From: Polyodon spathula
Taxonomy: Eukaryota > Chordata > Actinopteri > Acipenseriformes > Polyodontidae
DNA length: 64,000 nucleotides
NCBI RefSeq assembly: GCF_017654505.1
Contig: NC_054538.1
Coordinates: 21,080,412 to 21,144,411 of the forward strand
Direction of reading: 5' to 3'
Shown here: positions 1 through 39,791 of the stretch, piece after piece
Layout: every line of letters starts with the position of its first letter
How positions within the stretch are numbered: the first letter of the stretch is position 1
Translations under genes and position numbers: made by a program
Notes under the pieces: model-generated
Told to the model about the DNA's origin: nothing
Database searches by the model: none
The model's input: the letters and a program-made list of their open reading frames with translations, nothing else

Positions 1-631
1 CTGAAAGCGCATCTGGAGTTTGCCAGAAAGCGTGAGAGTGACCCAGCTGTGATGTGGGAAAAGGTTTTGTGGTCAGATGAGACCAAGGTTGAGCTTTCTG
101 GCCAAAACTCAAAGCGCTATGTGTGGCGCAAACCTAACACTGCCCATGCCTCAAGACACACCATCCCTACAGTGAAGCATGGTGGTGGCAGCATCATGCT
201 GTGGGGATGCTTCTCATCAGCAGGGACTGGGCATCTTGTTACAATTGAAGGAAGAATGGATGGAGCAAAATACAGGAAAATACTGCAAGAGAATCTGCTT
301 CAGTCCGCTAAAAAACTGAAGCTTGGGAGGAAATTCTCCTTTCAGCAGGACAATGATCCCAAGCACAAGGCCAAAGCAACATTGGAGTGGCTCAAGAACA
401 AAAAGGTGCAAGCCCAGTCAAAGTCCTGATCTCAATCCTATTGAGAATCTGTGGCACTATTTTAAAATTGCGATCTACAAGCATCGTACAACCAACCTGA
501 ACAAGCTGGAGCAAATCTGCCAAGAAGAATGGGCCAAAATCACTCCGACACTGTGTGCAAAGCTGGTACATACTTACCCCAAAAGACTTAAAGCTATTAT
601 TGCAGTGAAAGGTGGCTCTACCAAATATTAA
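1..631 (+). pseudogene. Tc1 transposase pseudogene (C-terminal half)
   Basis: DDE transposase fragment. The three catalytic landmarks are present: WSDETK (first Asp), QQDNDPKH (second Asp) and NPIENLW (Glu). A short deletion near 410-418, relative to the copies at 12 kb and 30 kb (which read KVNVLQWPSQ here), shifts the frame, so the part from SQSPDLNP to the stop at 629-631 is in another frame. The N-terminal paired-like DNA-binding domain lies outside the window. Not functional as it stands. Confidence 0.9.
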
Positions 632-858
632 TGTGTGGGGGTTGAATACTTATGCAAGCAAGATATTTCAGTTTTTTATTTTTCTTAAAAATATTTCCCA
701 ACATAAAACCAATGTCACCTTACAATTATTGATTTTGAGTTTCAGTGTTTTAAAAAAAAATAAAAAAATACCGGACAGAACGAAATTTCAATGTACCATT
801 TGTAATTCAGTAATATGAGAGAATTGGTCAGGGGTCTGAATACTTTTGAAAGGCACTG
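1..858 (+). mobile_element. Tc1-type transposon, family 1, copy A (left end off window)
   Basis: The window opens inside a Tc1/mariner transposase gene and runs to the terminal inverted repeat, which ends ...ACTTTTGAAAGGCACTG at 858. The last 220 bases match, in sequence and order, both ends of the two other copies at 11485-12677 and 29298-30910, so the family has unusually long inverted repeats of about 210 bases. The TA that should follow the end is TG, running straight into a (TG)n tract. It lies about 480 bases upstream of the dstn start codon. Confidence 0.93.
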
Positions 859-914
859 TGTGTGTGTGTGTGTGTGTATATATATCTATATACATCTATC
901 TATATATATATATA
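857..914. repeat. (TG)n/(TA)n microsatellite
   Basis: Compound TG then TA/TC dinucleotide tract directly abutting the end of Tc1 copy A. Confidence 0.95.
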
Positions 915-1112
915 CATGGCAACTAGTCTCCCATTGGCTCCTGACTGCATTCTCTTGGAATAATTTGTTGCCGCAAACAATGAGAATAGATACACTGTGT
1001 ACTTGTAATCAAACGTGTCACATAAGCCATTATCTCTAAACGGGTGAAGCATCTGGGGGGAGAAACATCTGTCAGATGTGACTGTTTAGGTCACAATGTA
1101 TTTTTTTGTGTT

Positions 1113-1345
1113 TTAAATAAGACCCGGAAATAAACCTTGCCCCGGGGCAATTGTCGTTATAAACAAAACAAAACAAAACAAAAATCTAGTAAAATGTAGG
1201 TGTGCGTCCGCTTGCTGTGCAGACCGTCCCAATGACATAACCAAACTCTTACTGACTGAGGATCGCATCGGAGTCGCAGCGTTGCATACTGTAGTCTCAT
1301 CTATCTTTCTTTTGCGGTTACTTCGCACAGAAACTCGGCAAAATG
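1113..1345 (+). promoter_or_regulatory. dstn: Presumed dstn promoter and 5'-UTR exon
   Basis: Repeat-free, more GC-rich stretch just upstream of the exon-1 start codon at 1343-1345, with a CCAAT at about 1229 and a few CpGs (GGATCGCATCGGAGTCGCAG). No clear TATA box. The transcription start cannot be fixed from sequence. Assigned only because ADF/cofilin genes carry the 5' UTR and the ATG on the same first exon. Confidence 0.5.
1343..1345 (+). CDS. dstn: dstn coding exon 1 (Met only)
   Basis: GGCAAA-ATG followed at once by the donor GTAAGA. The intron of 2.1 kb ends at CTAG/ACT. This ATG-only exon is expected for the family and explains why the ORF of exon 2 has no usable start at its beginning. 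Confidence 0.88.
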
Positions 1346-4300
1346 GTAAGAATCTAAATTTCCCCCAAGCAGAAAGACGTATATAATGCGTTTAGCGATA
1401 GCTTGCCGTTATATAGTTTAGAACGTACATACTTCGCTTTCTTGGAAACAATGTAGGTATGTTTCATCTTTTTTACTGTCGCATTGTTTCAATTTAATAA
1501 ACCGCTTCAGACAAGTGATGCAAACAGTAAGCTATTGTTAAATAAAAAATGAAGGTGATTGCAAAAAGACAGGTTAAGTGATAAACGTCTAAGAATACTG
1601 CGTTCTAAGATGGATCGAGCTCCAGCGTGTGCAGTGATACTTAAAAGAAATGTTGTCGATTTAGTCCAGACGTGTCGTGTAGTCGGTAACAAACAAACGC
1701 ATTAGTTGCACTCCCCTCTCCCCTCTCCCCTCTCAAGCATGTTAATCACTATAAACAGCTTCACTTTTATAACTACTGGCGGAAGAAAATGGCCATAAAA
1801 CGTTTGACTTTTTTTCAGCAAGGGTGCTAGACTTGTACTTCAGTAGATGCAGGGATGACTTGCTATTAACTTACAAGTTCGCCACTTTAGGGACTGGTAT
1901 CAGCTTGTTCAGACAGAGAAGCTATTCAAGCAATGGGCGTTAGCAGGTATGTTGCTGCTTGCTGGAAAACTACCAAATTAACATTCTTCTGCCCTTCCCC
2001 ATTGCTTTTCAGTGCTGGAGTTTGTAGTCGTGTCAATGAAACTGTAAAAAGGCAGAGAAGTAAAGATGAAAGAAAATGGTGAACTTTGAAAACTCTGGAG
2101 TTATGCCCCTGCTGCCCCTGTAAGGGCAGGAGGTGATAGCCGTTTGTTTTACAGCAAGAACAGCTTATAAGAGAACAACGTTAAGCCCTAAAATGGGAAC
2201 TACAGCTTTCTTTAAATATTCAACTGCTAATGTCTTATAAAACCATTTCAGATGTTGACTTCATATTTTCAGTCTTCTGGAAAATCCTCTAGGCAAATCT
2301 ACCAGTACCCTTTTAAAGTTACCTATGGCTGCCACAGTGTCAAGGCAGGCCTGGTATTTTCAGGGTTCTATGTGGTTGCTGTATTGAGGTCATGTGTTTG
2401 TTTTGGGTTTTTTTTTAGGTTTCTGCTGTGTAGAGACGGTACACTTTCCATTACTGGTGTTTTTTAAATTTGCCTAACTGCTTCACTGCCACATTGTTTG
2501 TTTTATCTATGGCTGGCTAGATCAATCTAGTCCCATATACAAGTCACAGCTAAACCCCAAATAGTTTGAGGTCTGGATTAAGTTTTGTAAAATTTGGTTG
2601 TGTTTTTTTTTAATTTTTTTTTTAATTTGATGTATTTATTTTTAATTAGTCATCTGAATAGTAATATATCAGCTTTTATTAATTCCTATATTCCCCAATA
2701 CTTTGATCTGAAATCTGCAGTTGCTTAACACGAAACTGCAGCATGGCTAATTATTCGTTTAATGTTGCAGTGTTAATCAGCATTGGTAGGGTAGGTCCAC
2801 CATGGCACTTATCCAGTGTAACATGTTTGTAGTGTGTTCAAATCGTTTCCTGGTGATGAATGAGGTGTCTCTTCCCCAGTGAGTACACCTCCTAGGGAAA
2901 TATATAGGATGAAATATTCAGCTGCCATTCAGAATGGCCTGTAGAGAATTCCACCAGTTCATCAGTTCAGTAAAGACTGGATTATCAGAACTTTAATCCT
3001 GATATTTACAGGGCAGTCTATTACTGTATGTCTATTGAAGGTAAAGGGGTTGTATATCTTTATAGGAAGTAATATAAACAATTCCACAGAATTTGATTTG
3101 TTTAGAGGTTTTATTGTAATTGTGCTAGCTTATACAATTCAAATGGTGATGTGGCAGATCTGTCTTGAGCAACTGTGACTTTCAGCAGCAGTGTACCATT
3201 TATAACATGGCAGGGAGGCAGTTTGCTTTACACATAGATGAGTTAAGTGTGGGATATCCCAGCGGACCAAAGTGTGTGCTACATAAAGTATGTACTTGCA
3301 ATCAGTGTACTTTTCCAGTATACTAGTACTAGTACCCTAGTAATACAGTATACTAGTCACATTCCCTTTTTATTTATTTTTTTAGAGAAGGAAGACCAGT
3401 TGTGAGTGGGTGGATGGGTGTGTATTTAATGTACTGGTGTTTGTTTGTTTCTAGACTTCTGGAGTCAGTGTACATGATGAGGTCATCATGCTGTTCCAAA
3501 ATATGAAAATTAAGAAGATGTCATCCCCAGATGAAAAGAGGAAAAAGGCTGTATTGTTCTGCTTGAGTGACGACCTCAAGTTCATCATTATCAGTCCAGG
3601 CAAAGAAATCCTGGTGGGAGATCAGAGCGATGATCCCTATGCTGAATTTGTTAATATGCTCCCTCGGGATGATTGCTGCTATGCCCTGTATGACGCAAGT
3701 TATGAGACTAAGGATTCCAAGAAAGAAGATCTGGTTTTTGTTGCCTGGTAAGCTTTTTTTTTTTTTTAAATCTTCTGGTAAAACACTACCCGGTTTGTAA
3801 GAGTAGAAGGTACATGTTTCTGCTCTAAATGAAAGGAGCTAACATTGTTTTGCTTCTGTACAATCCTTGATGTCTTTTGTCCCGAAAGGTTTATATTCAA
3901 CTCTTGTATGTGGAAGCAGTGCTTATGTATTACACCCTTTTGTGGCTCAGTGAGTAATGCTCTTATCATCTGTGGGGGTCCATGTAAACACAAGTGTCTT
4001 ATGTCCTTAACCTGTTACTTCCTTGTTTTCATAAACCAGGGCTCCAGAAACTGCAAAAATCAAAAACCGGTTGATTTACGCCAGTTCAAAAGAAGCATTA
4101 ATTAAAAAACTTACAGGTAAGCAGTCTTGACATTTCCTGGCTATAGACAAGCCTCTCATATGTTAGCAGTTGAAGATGTTTTACTCTAAGCTTAATTGGC
4201 TTTGCATAGGCTGCTGAACTATGTGTTTCTTGAGTAGGAGGTGTGAAATTGACTTATTTTCTAGAGATGTTTTAATCAGTTCTGTGCAACAGCAAGTTAC

Positions 4301-4718
4301 ACTGTCTTTCTAATGCTTCACAATCCCTGATTTAGCACTGATCTTGGACTACCTTGTGTTACATTGGCTTAGGTAGTTTATGAGATTTTAGAGCTTCTTA
4401 GGGCTCTGTGAAACCACCCCTTTCATGTCTTTGCTTTATGCAGAAGTGTATGCAGAAGGTCTTTGACGAGACCAGTTTTTACTGGTGTCTGGGAATCGAG
4501 GTCTTTGTGGGCTGTATGGGTTACAGGACATTGCAGTGCTGCTAAAGTTTAGCTACTGTTGATAGAATTGATAAAGCCAGAACCCAAGTCCCACTGTTTG
4601 TTTTCTTCTAGGTATCAAGCACAGTGTGCAGGCTACTTCATGGGATGAGATCAAGGACCGCTCTGTCATATGTGACAAGCTCGGGGGGGTTATCTCATTT
4701 GAAGGGAAGCCTGTGTAA
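1343..4718 (+). CDS. dstn: Destrin (actin-depolymerising factor), 4 coding exons
   Basis: Encodes a 159-residue ADF/cofilin-family protein, which binds G- and F-actin and severs or depolymerises filaments in the cytosol. Coding exons are 1343-1345, 3455-3747, 4040-4116 and 4612-4718; all introns are GT-AG and phases (0, 2, 1) join cleanly to a TAA. The first exon contributes only Met, the hallmark of ADF/cofilin genes. Visible family landmarks: Ser3 in MTSGV (the LIM-kinase site of the family), the [11 protein letters not shown] strand with its basic nuclear-localisation-like stretch, [18 protein letters not shown], the [12 protein letters not shown] actin-binding helix, and LGG plus FEGKPV at the end. 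It is about six residues shorter than human destrin (165), with short gaps before KRKKA, after EILVGD and near the C terminus. Sequence alone does not cleanly separate destrin from cofilin-2; the neighbouring convergent rrbp1, as on human 20p12, favours destrin. Confidence 0.93.
1346..3454 (+). other. dstn: dstn intron 1
   Basis: AT-rich, no exon or recognisable mobile element seen. Contains several poly(T) runs and a short (CTCCC)n-like tract near 1711-1733. Confidence 0.75.
3455..3747 (+). CDS. dstn: dstn coding exon 2
   Basis: Starts after TTTCTAG, ends CCTG/GTAAGC in phase 2. Encodes residues 2-98, most of the ADF-homology fold ([10 protein letters not shown]... to ...DLVFVA and two bases of Trp). 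Confidence 0.95.
4040..4116 (+). CDS. dstn: dstn coding exon 3
   Basis: Acceptor AACCAG/G completes the Trp codon; donor ACAG/GTAAGC, phase 1. Encodes [20 protein letters not shown] and the following IKKLT, i.e. the long actin-binding helix region. Confidence 0.95.
4612..4718 (+). CDS. dstn: dstn coding exon 4
   Basis: Acceptor TTCTTCTAG/GT completes Gly. Encodes [19 protein letters not shown] through the C-terminal [12 protein letters not shown] and TAA at 4716-4718. Confidence 0.95.
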
Positions 4719-5605
4719 ATAACTGCACGGTGCCGCTTTATTGGATTCCACACTAAAAGTCCTTTTATCATGTTTATGGAAATAAGTACTTTTTCAAGAA
4801 GAAAATATCTCATACTTTTTTTTTTTCTTTCGAACCTTCCCCATTCCATTTGTAATCCAGGCTGTACGACTGATCACCATCTTGCACCCAAAAGAGTTTC
4901 TAGATCAGTGTTGGTCTTGGTTTTGTCAGCTTCCGAGTCCTGCATCTAAATGCTTGAGCAAGTCTGGACTGTATTGCATTGTGTGAATGCTCAGTATTTT
5001 TATTTCGAAATGTGCACTGCTGGGTAGAAAATTCTGCCTTCCCATTATATCTGCAGATATAATTTAATTAAATAAATTAACTGATGGGCAGTTTGTCCTG
5101 CTCTATCAAGGTTCCAGAGAGGAGGGGAAAGCTAAAATTTCTTTGTGTAGGTTCTTTGGTGATTTTCTTCTATAGTTGTATAGGAAAATATAAAGGAAGC
5201 ATTCCATTTCTATAGAATACAGAACTGTCCTGTTCACAAGCAGCATGCTTCCAAACTGTGATGGTAACTGCATTCCTTTTTCACCGAACTTGCAGTACAT
5301 TTCTGCTGACTGGGTTACTAGTCAAGCGAGTCTTCCAACTGAAAGGCAACTTCAGAAGCACTTTTTTTTCTGTTTCCACTGCAGTGTCTTTGAGACATCT
5401 TTGGGTTCTTCATGAGTAATCATTTCTTGTGATGGTCGTTTTTTTTTTATTATTTTTTATTTCAGTTTTGCATTATTATGCAGCCAAGCAAAGTGAACAA
5501 CGAAATTCCTTGGTTTTTAAAATGTGAGGGAATGTGTGGTTAACATCAGTGGTTTGAAAGTGGCATTGTTGCCAGTTGTAATAAAGAGATGTATCAAAAT
5601 TGCGG
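4719..5605 (+). promoter_or_regulatory. dstn: dstn 3' UTR with two poly(A) signals
   Basis: AATAAA occurs at 5071-5076 and at 5580-5585. The second is followed within about 25 bases by a GT-rich stretch (GCGGTGTGATTT), as expected for a cleavage site, so the longer 3' UTR of roughly 880 bases is likely the main form. Alternative shortening at the first signal is possible. Confidence 0.65.
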
Positions 5606-6327
5606 TGTGATTTATTTATTTACCACTGCATCTACTACTGCTAATATCTCAAACCATTGCAGCTTGCAGATTCATACTTTCACTGTGTTATGGAAACTTC
5701 AAGTAAAATCCTAGATTGCTGACGTAATTTTTTTTTTGTTTCTGAATAACACTGAGCTATTGGCTTAATAATTGCTATACATATTCTGCGCTACCCATAG
5801 TCAAGTTCAACTGTGGCTCTCACACATTTAAAAAAATAAATAAATAAATAAATAAAAAAAAGCTCAGAAACCATTTCAGCTAGTGACTTCATATGTGCAG
5901 GGTTATATTAACCCTCCACGCTCTACAGGTTGGTGATCATGACCCCTTCTCTAATCTGGCTGCCATATTAAAGGCATGTGACTAAATTAGTTCAGTAGAG
6001 AGACCGCACAGAGTTTATGTCTTAAGGTTTGGTACGTGTGGTCTTTGATTTTTCTTAGTTCTGTTAGAGGTCTATGACACCTTTTAATAGTGTTGGTGTC
6101 CAGTAGAAATTAAAATTTTCATTGCCACAGTGTTTTAACCTCTAGACCTCTCTCGCATTTAGATTTTACTTCATGTCTACTGACCATTCAATCTGATATG
6201 ACACATAGCTTGAATTATGCTTAGTTTTTTGTTACTCAAATCTCCCTTTTCTAGTATATTTTTGAGTGCACCATCCAGTGCTTTTGGTGGAAAGAAGTAA
6301 GTCAATAAAGCCCAACACTGGATATGG
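5606..6327. other. Intergenic, dstn 3' side
   Basis: No gene seen. Holds an (AAAT)n tract at about 5835-5861 and otherwise unremarkable AT-rich sequence. Confidence 0.7.
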
Positions 6328-6329
6328 TA

Positions 6330-7541
6330 CAGGTAATGGACAAAAAAAATGGAAACACCTGGGTAAATGAAGGACACCAAGATACTGAAAGCAAGGGCTT
6401 CCACACAGGTGTGGCTCATGTGTTAATTAAGCAAATAACATCCCAGCATGCTTAGGGTCATGTATAAAAATGCTGGACAGGCCAGGTTGCCTATAATTAT
6501 GGCTAGCATGGCTGCAAGAGAACTCAGTGACTTTGAAAGAGGGGTGATTGTTGGGGCGCGCTTGGCAGGAGTTTCAGTGACCAAGACAGCTCAGCAACAG
6601 TGTCTAAGGTGATGTCAGCATGGAACTCTGAGGGAAAGACATCATAAGCAAAGGGCAACAGTGGGCTGAAGCGTATACTCTAGGATTGTGATATCAGTGC
6701 ATTAATTCGAAGTGCAAGGCAAAAAACAGGCGAGCAACTGCAGATCAATTGACTGCAAATTTTAGCCTGGGGCGCAAGCAGCCATTTTCATCAAAAACAG
6801 ACCGCCTAGATCTCCACAGAACGGGATACCACAGACTGGTTGCAGTGCACAAACCGCTCATCACACATGGCAGTGCACGTTTGCAAGTCCAGTGGTACAA
6901 AGAGCACAGGCAATGGACTACCGAGCAGTGGAGAAATGTGATATGGTCAGATGAATCATCCTTCACCATGTTCTCGACAAATGGACAAGTGCATGTGTGG
7001 TGCAAACCTAAAGAACTCTGCTTGGTTCCATCAGTGAAGGGTTCTGGTCGTTCCGTAATGTTGTGGGTCGCATTTTCCTGGCCTGGTTTGGGTGCACTCA
7101 TTCCCTTAGAAGGCAAGGTCAATGCTAATCACTACTTAAAGGTACCCAGTGATCATCTTCACCCCATGATGCCGCATTTCTTTCCTGCCGGGGGTGTCTT
7201 CCAGCATGACAGTGCCCCCATCCACAGAGCACGTGTGGTCACCCAATGATTTGATGAGCATGACACTGATGTTATCCATATGTCATGGCCTTCTCAGACA
7301 CCAAATCTGAACCCAATCAAGCATTTATAGGATATTCTGGAACAACGCCTGAGACAGTGTTTTCCACTTCCATCAACCAGTCGTGAGTTGATTGAAGAAT
7401 GGTGCCGCATCCCTCCTGTAGAATTCCAGAGGCTGGTAGACTATGCCACGGTGCACACAGGCAGTATTGGCCACATGTGGTGGCCCAATGCCCTATTAAG
7501 TGACTTTACATTGGCGTTTCCATTTTTTTGTCCACTACTTG
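6330..7541 (+). mobile_element. Tc1-type transposon, family 2 (TIR CAGGTAATGGACAAAA)
   Basis: Complete but decayed element. Left end CAGGTAATGGACAAAA and right end (reverse complement) CAAGTAGTGGACAAAA agree over about 30 bases, continuing as AATGGAAACRCC. It is flanked by the TA duplication at 6328-6329 and 7542-7543. A transposase reading frame lies inside on the + strand. Confidence 0.93.
6500..7480 (+). pseudogene. Tc1 transposase pseudogene, family 2
   Basis: Begins near the ATG at 6500 (MASMAARELSDFERGVIVG, a typical helix-turn-helix start), loses frame near 6600, resumes at 6749 and carries stops after VVTQ (7247) and at 7328. First and second catalytic Asp are present (WSDESS, QHDSAP) but the third position reads NPIKHL, Lys for the expected Glu. 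Confidence 0.9.
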
Positions 7542-7543
7542 TA

Positions 7544-8344
7544 TCTAATCTTAATTTGTGTTGTATGTAAATTGGATCCAAACTAATGCGGATCTGTGTA
7601 GCTGAGCATTCTTGGAGTCCAGCTGTATGATGTCACAAAGCCCCCCCCCCCAAAAGTTTAAAAGTTCTGAGGCTGTAGCTGCAACCCAAAGAAATTCTGC
7701 AAGGAGTCACCTGCTGATCTCAGTGAAACTAACCAGTCATCTAAAATACTGCCACTGTGAAAGAGAACCATTTTTTCCAGGTTTAAGATTTTAAGTAACT
7801 GTTCTTTGCATAATGCGTACATGCAAGTGGTTCAAGTGATATTTAAACAATGCATTTAGTTTTGTTAATGTAACTAATACATTGAGATAACATTCACTTA
7901 CTGTACATTGCATTTGTAGGTAATGCAGTACTTATGATGAAACTTGCTTTGGCTGTTTATTAGCACAAGTAATTCATATCAATCTAGGGGAGTATATGGA
8001 GGTGACTGACCTGTCTGTCCAGTAGTCAAACTTACATATATTTAGATAAGTCCCAATTCAATTGTGATGAAATGAAGTTAATGGGAACATCAGAACCTTA
8101 GGCTACATGAAGGCATCTACTCACTTCACACTTACAATAAAGATGTAGAGTGTACTGTAGATCATTTTTCACCATTCAATCGGAGATGCCATTATGACCC
8201 TGGGGATGCTTTGTTTTTGTTCACAGTTTGCCGATCTACTGGCAAGTAATACACGTTTCTGTTGTCCACAATGTCAAGTTAAGAATGAAAGAACATGGTG
8301 CAATATGGCATTTCTAAAATGAAATAAAACATGCACAAAAAAAA
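7544..8344. other. Intergenic between the two convergent genes
   Basis: Nothing recognised apart from poly(C) at about 7640 and poly(A) at about 8337. Confidence 0.65.
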
Positions 8345-8803
8345 AAAAGGATGGCTATATTGTAGTTTATTGTTTCTTTAACAAAATTTGTGTTGGCAGC
8401 TAACTACAGAAGTAGAGGCACTTATTGCAACTGCTTACCTCAGCGTTCCTACCTCCAGCGTCCTCCTTCACAAGAAATTGCACTTTTTTGATGTACAGTT
8501 AATGTACATTTGGTTTCCCTTTTCATAAAACTATGACCATCAAGATGTTCTGTCAACATAGAAGACAGAATGCACATTCAGATGTCCAACAGGTCAGCGC
8601 TATACCGACAGAATGTCATTTCAACAAAAATACTTTTAAACATGTAGCTGCAGCTTCCTCCCTCAGAATGTTTGGTTCTCTAACTTTCTTTTTTTAATCA
8701 ATAACTACAGTACAATAAAGAGCATATAAATCAGGAATGCATAAAAACTATAATAATTGTAAGGCATTTTGGCAAATTGTGTAGTCTTCAGTTTCTAGCC
8801 GTC
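8345..8803 (-). promoter_or_regulatory. rrbp1: rrbp1 3' UTR and poly(A) signal
   Basis: Downstream of the rrbp1 stop on the - strand, AATAAA lies at 8371-8366 (TTTATT on the + strand). I take the transcript end to be about 15-25 bases beyond. No other strong signal between it and the stop. Confidence 0.55.
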
Positions 8804-36052
<27,249 letters not shown>

Positions 36053-36082
36053 CTTTGCTTGTTATTACCAATCGGATTGATC

Positions 36083-36132
36083 CTAAAAAAACAAACAAAT
36101 GAAGCAGAAGTTAGTAATGTTTATCACTTTAA

Positions 36133-36164
<32 letters not shown>

Positions 36165-39100
36165 AAACTATATATACTAATTTTATTTTTGATTATTTTC
36201 AATGTAAAAATAATGACATGGCAGACCATCGTGTGTCCAAGCGAGTGCAACCGACCCACTGTTGTGTCTGTCTGGAGCCCAGCTGCTGGCTTTTAACATT
36301 TGAAATAAATAAATAAACAAATAAATAAATAAAACAAAATAAAAAAACAGCAGCTCTTGAGCCTCTATTTAAAAGTTTTAGACAGCAAAAAGTAAGCAAA
36401 CCAGATTATGGCGCGCACACACAGTGATTTCCATGGCAGGCCATCCGCGTTGTGCTGCTAGAGAGAGACAGAAATCTCATACGACAGAAAAAAAGACAAG
36501 CACGTCATTCTGAAATGCCTCGCTTAAACAGTGTCCACCTTGCTGGAAATGCTGTGCAGAGATTGTTACATAGGTTTTACATATTATATATTTTTTGTTG
36601 CGACTTTGCTATGTGGAATGTAATAAACGAGAACCAAAACAGTGAGTTTTTTCCCCTTGATTTTATAATACCATTTCCATGTTTGTTTTATTTGCTTGTT
36701 TTCATTTGCTTGTTCAGCTACAAAAAAGTGTCAGCTTTATGTAGTATTTGTTTCGGGAATAAACAAAACAACATTTGATTTGAACTGTTATTTGGCATAC
36801 TTTGTTTTGTAGTTAATTCATTGGGATAAAGTAAGGCCTACACAATGTATTCTTTACTTCTGTAATATTTGTCTACTTTAGCATGTTACATATTGTAATG
36901 TCTTGCTGTAAAATAAAGGCACACACACAAAGGTCATGGCCACAAGTCCCTGCCCCTGCTGCAATACTGTCTCTGCCTGCGTTGAGAGCAATTAATGGCT
37001 TTTATTACATTTTGAAAATGAACTAATATCCGAATAAATATTTAAATTATAGGCGAATATCCACACATGAAAACACTATGCTTGTCCTAGCACTAATAAA
37101 TAAATATATAATTTTTAGATTCATCTGGGAGTTCACTATCTGATTAATGTCATTGGTTTAAGTTATATGCAGGTATCTCCAAAGAACATGACAGGCTAAA
37201 CAGATTTTAAATTCTGTTGAAGTCCAGTGCATACAAAATTTCAGTCCTTTTTGCAGGCTGTGCAGTATGGAGACAGTTCTTCCTCCTAGTCTTGCCCATG
37301 TAATTAGGAGATTAAGCACAGTAACCCTGTACCTGCCAATGCAGCACAGTATCTTCCACCTCATTGCCTAGTGAGAACCCATCGCCAGCATCATTCAAAC
37401 ACCCACACGCCGTTTCAAATTAAAAAAGTGTGGTATTTTGAACACTGACCATTCCAAAGACAATACTTCTGAAATGCAAACATCATTAAAAAAAAAAAAC
37501 TGTTTAGTGTCCATATTTTTCATTGATTGGTAGTCCAGGTACTCCCCCTGTCAGGTTAGAGGAGTTTATGGCTTCAGACTCAGTTGCAGTATGGTTTCAA
37601 ATGTCAACTGAAATCATTGTGGAGCTACATCCAATACTGTTTCCAGCCCAGAGCAGGAGGAATCTTTCACACTTACAGTAACAGACATCAATTCCTTTCA
37701 ATCCAAGTCAAAGACTGGGTTTCAAACTTCTGTTTCATAACCATCTACAAAATCTTTCTACAAATGTATCTCATTGTTATCAGGAAATGACTATTTCAAA
37801 CTCCGTTCCAGTTTGGGGCGCAATAGTCTGTCTATAACTAACCCAATTAAAATGCAAACTTGAATTCCCACTACAAAGCTACATGTTTAGTATTCTATCT
37901 GAACAACTAGTGTTTATTTTATTTAACATAACACAACAGGTTATTCACACAAATCTGTGCTGCACAGATTACTCAATTCCAACTAAAAACTTACCCTAGC
38001 CTTCACTTAAAATGATTCCTCTACTTTTTACAATTGCACTTTGTTCTTTCGCGCAGGACGAGTTTACAATCGTGTACCATAAAGTTGCTCATGTGTTAAC
38101 ACTTCCAGATTCTTGCTTTTGCATACCAAAAGGAATTCTAGGGGAGGTACTGTTTCCCCATTTCTAACATTGGACGGAGACAGAATTCTTGTATTATCTA
38201 CAGTCAATCTTAATTACTACCTCCAACAGCAGGAACCACGGAAGACCAAATGCACCGACCATGTAAAAGGAACACACAGTGTATGAAAACAGAACACGTC
38301 CACGCTTAGCCTTAGGTGTCAGCCTGGCGCAACATTCCTGTCATTGGACAGCAGTTCTGCTGCATTCACCCCAGCTTCTTGTACATTTCAATAAAGTAGT
38401 TAAGTGATAGAAGCCATATCCACCCCTCAAAAAGGTACTACTAAAATATGTTCATGGGACATGACTTCAACAAATAAAAACCTTCAAAAACACAATATCA
38501 GCTTCATAGCAAATACTGTTTTTAATACTTTATGATTACAATTAATAAGAATTAATAGGAATGACACAGAAACATTTAAAATCCTCACTGGGGCACCTTT
38601 ACAGTGTGTCACACAAGGCATCAATTACAGCAGATCATACTGAGAAAGCGCAACATTGCATCGCTTTAGTGTATGAAACAACGCTCAAGATACACACTGC
38701 TCGTTTGTTACTCTTGCGTCAAGAAAGGAATTCACGAGCATTAGGATCCTGAGAATCCCTCTGTGGACTATTTGGTTCCTCCACTGCAGCCAAAGTCTGC
38801 ATAAGAAAAATTCCCACAGCCTAACTTCCCGAAAAAGTTAACTGCTGAAGGCGATGATTTTTTCCCCAAATAGCCCGAGTGGAGGCCAATCTCAAACAGT
38901 GCACGTGAATCTCACCTTTCCAAAAGGGATGACTCTTATTATAATTTAGAAAGCCTCTGCAAATCAACGTTATCTGGACAATTACAAACTGCTTTTTAAA
39001 CGACACTAAGGAAATGCAGACATGCCGTTTAAAGTTGTTTCTTTTATTATTGCGATTAAAAAGTTGTTTTTTTTTTCTTCTTTATATATTTACTTAAGAA

Positions 39101-39697
39101 TTAACGCGGACTCTAATACGCGGAGTTTAAACATAATTATTTTTGCCACCAATATGCTGTCAAAGACTTTAAATTATTATTTTTTTATTTAACTTTTCTG
39201 AAATGTCTTTGCAGCACGAGACAGAAAATAAATCTGACAAAACGGCAGCAGCAGTGCAGTAAAAACAAGAATTTACAGCACCGGCGTCTGACTAATACAC
39301 ATCTGGATGTTTTTTTTTTTTTTTTTAATACATAACACACTTAGTCTCAAAATAACATTAACATGAAATATATGTATTTATAAAGAACTAAAGATACGTT
39401 ACTTCCCCGGCGTACAAGTTTACTACTTCAGATCTGTATAACTTGCCCTTTAACCGCGGCCCCCCAGTAAATCTCGGTATTTCTTTTAGCACGACGTAGC
39501 TCTCATTCAAACCACACAGGCGCATCATCCACACATTGATTTGCAATGTTTAAGTTTACCTTGGCTTCTTTACAATCACCTTACCTCGATATAGTACCTA
39601 CGTCACATTTGAAGAGAAACAAATGTACAGCATCATTTAACAAACTTCACTTCCACAGCGGTTCATATTCTATGCACTTTTTGGTTGTAAAAAACAA

Positions 39698-39791
<94 letters not shown>

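Noticed and set aside
3945..3995. tRNA-like TGTGGCTCAGTGAGTAATGC in dstn intron 2
   Set aside because: Only an A-box-like stretch; no B-box at the right distance and no body, so not called a SINE.
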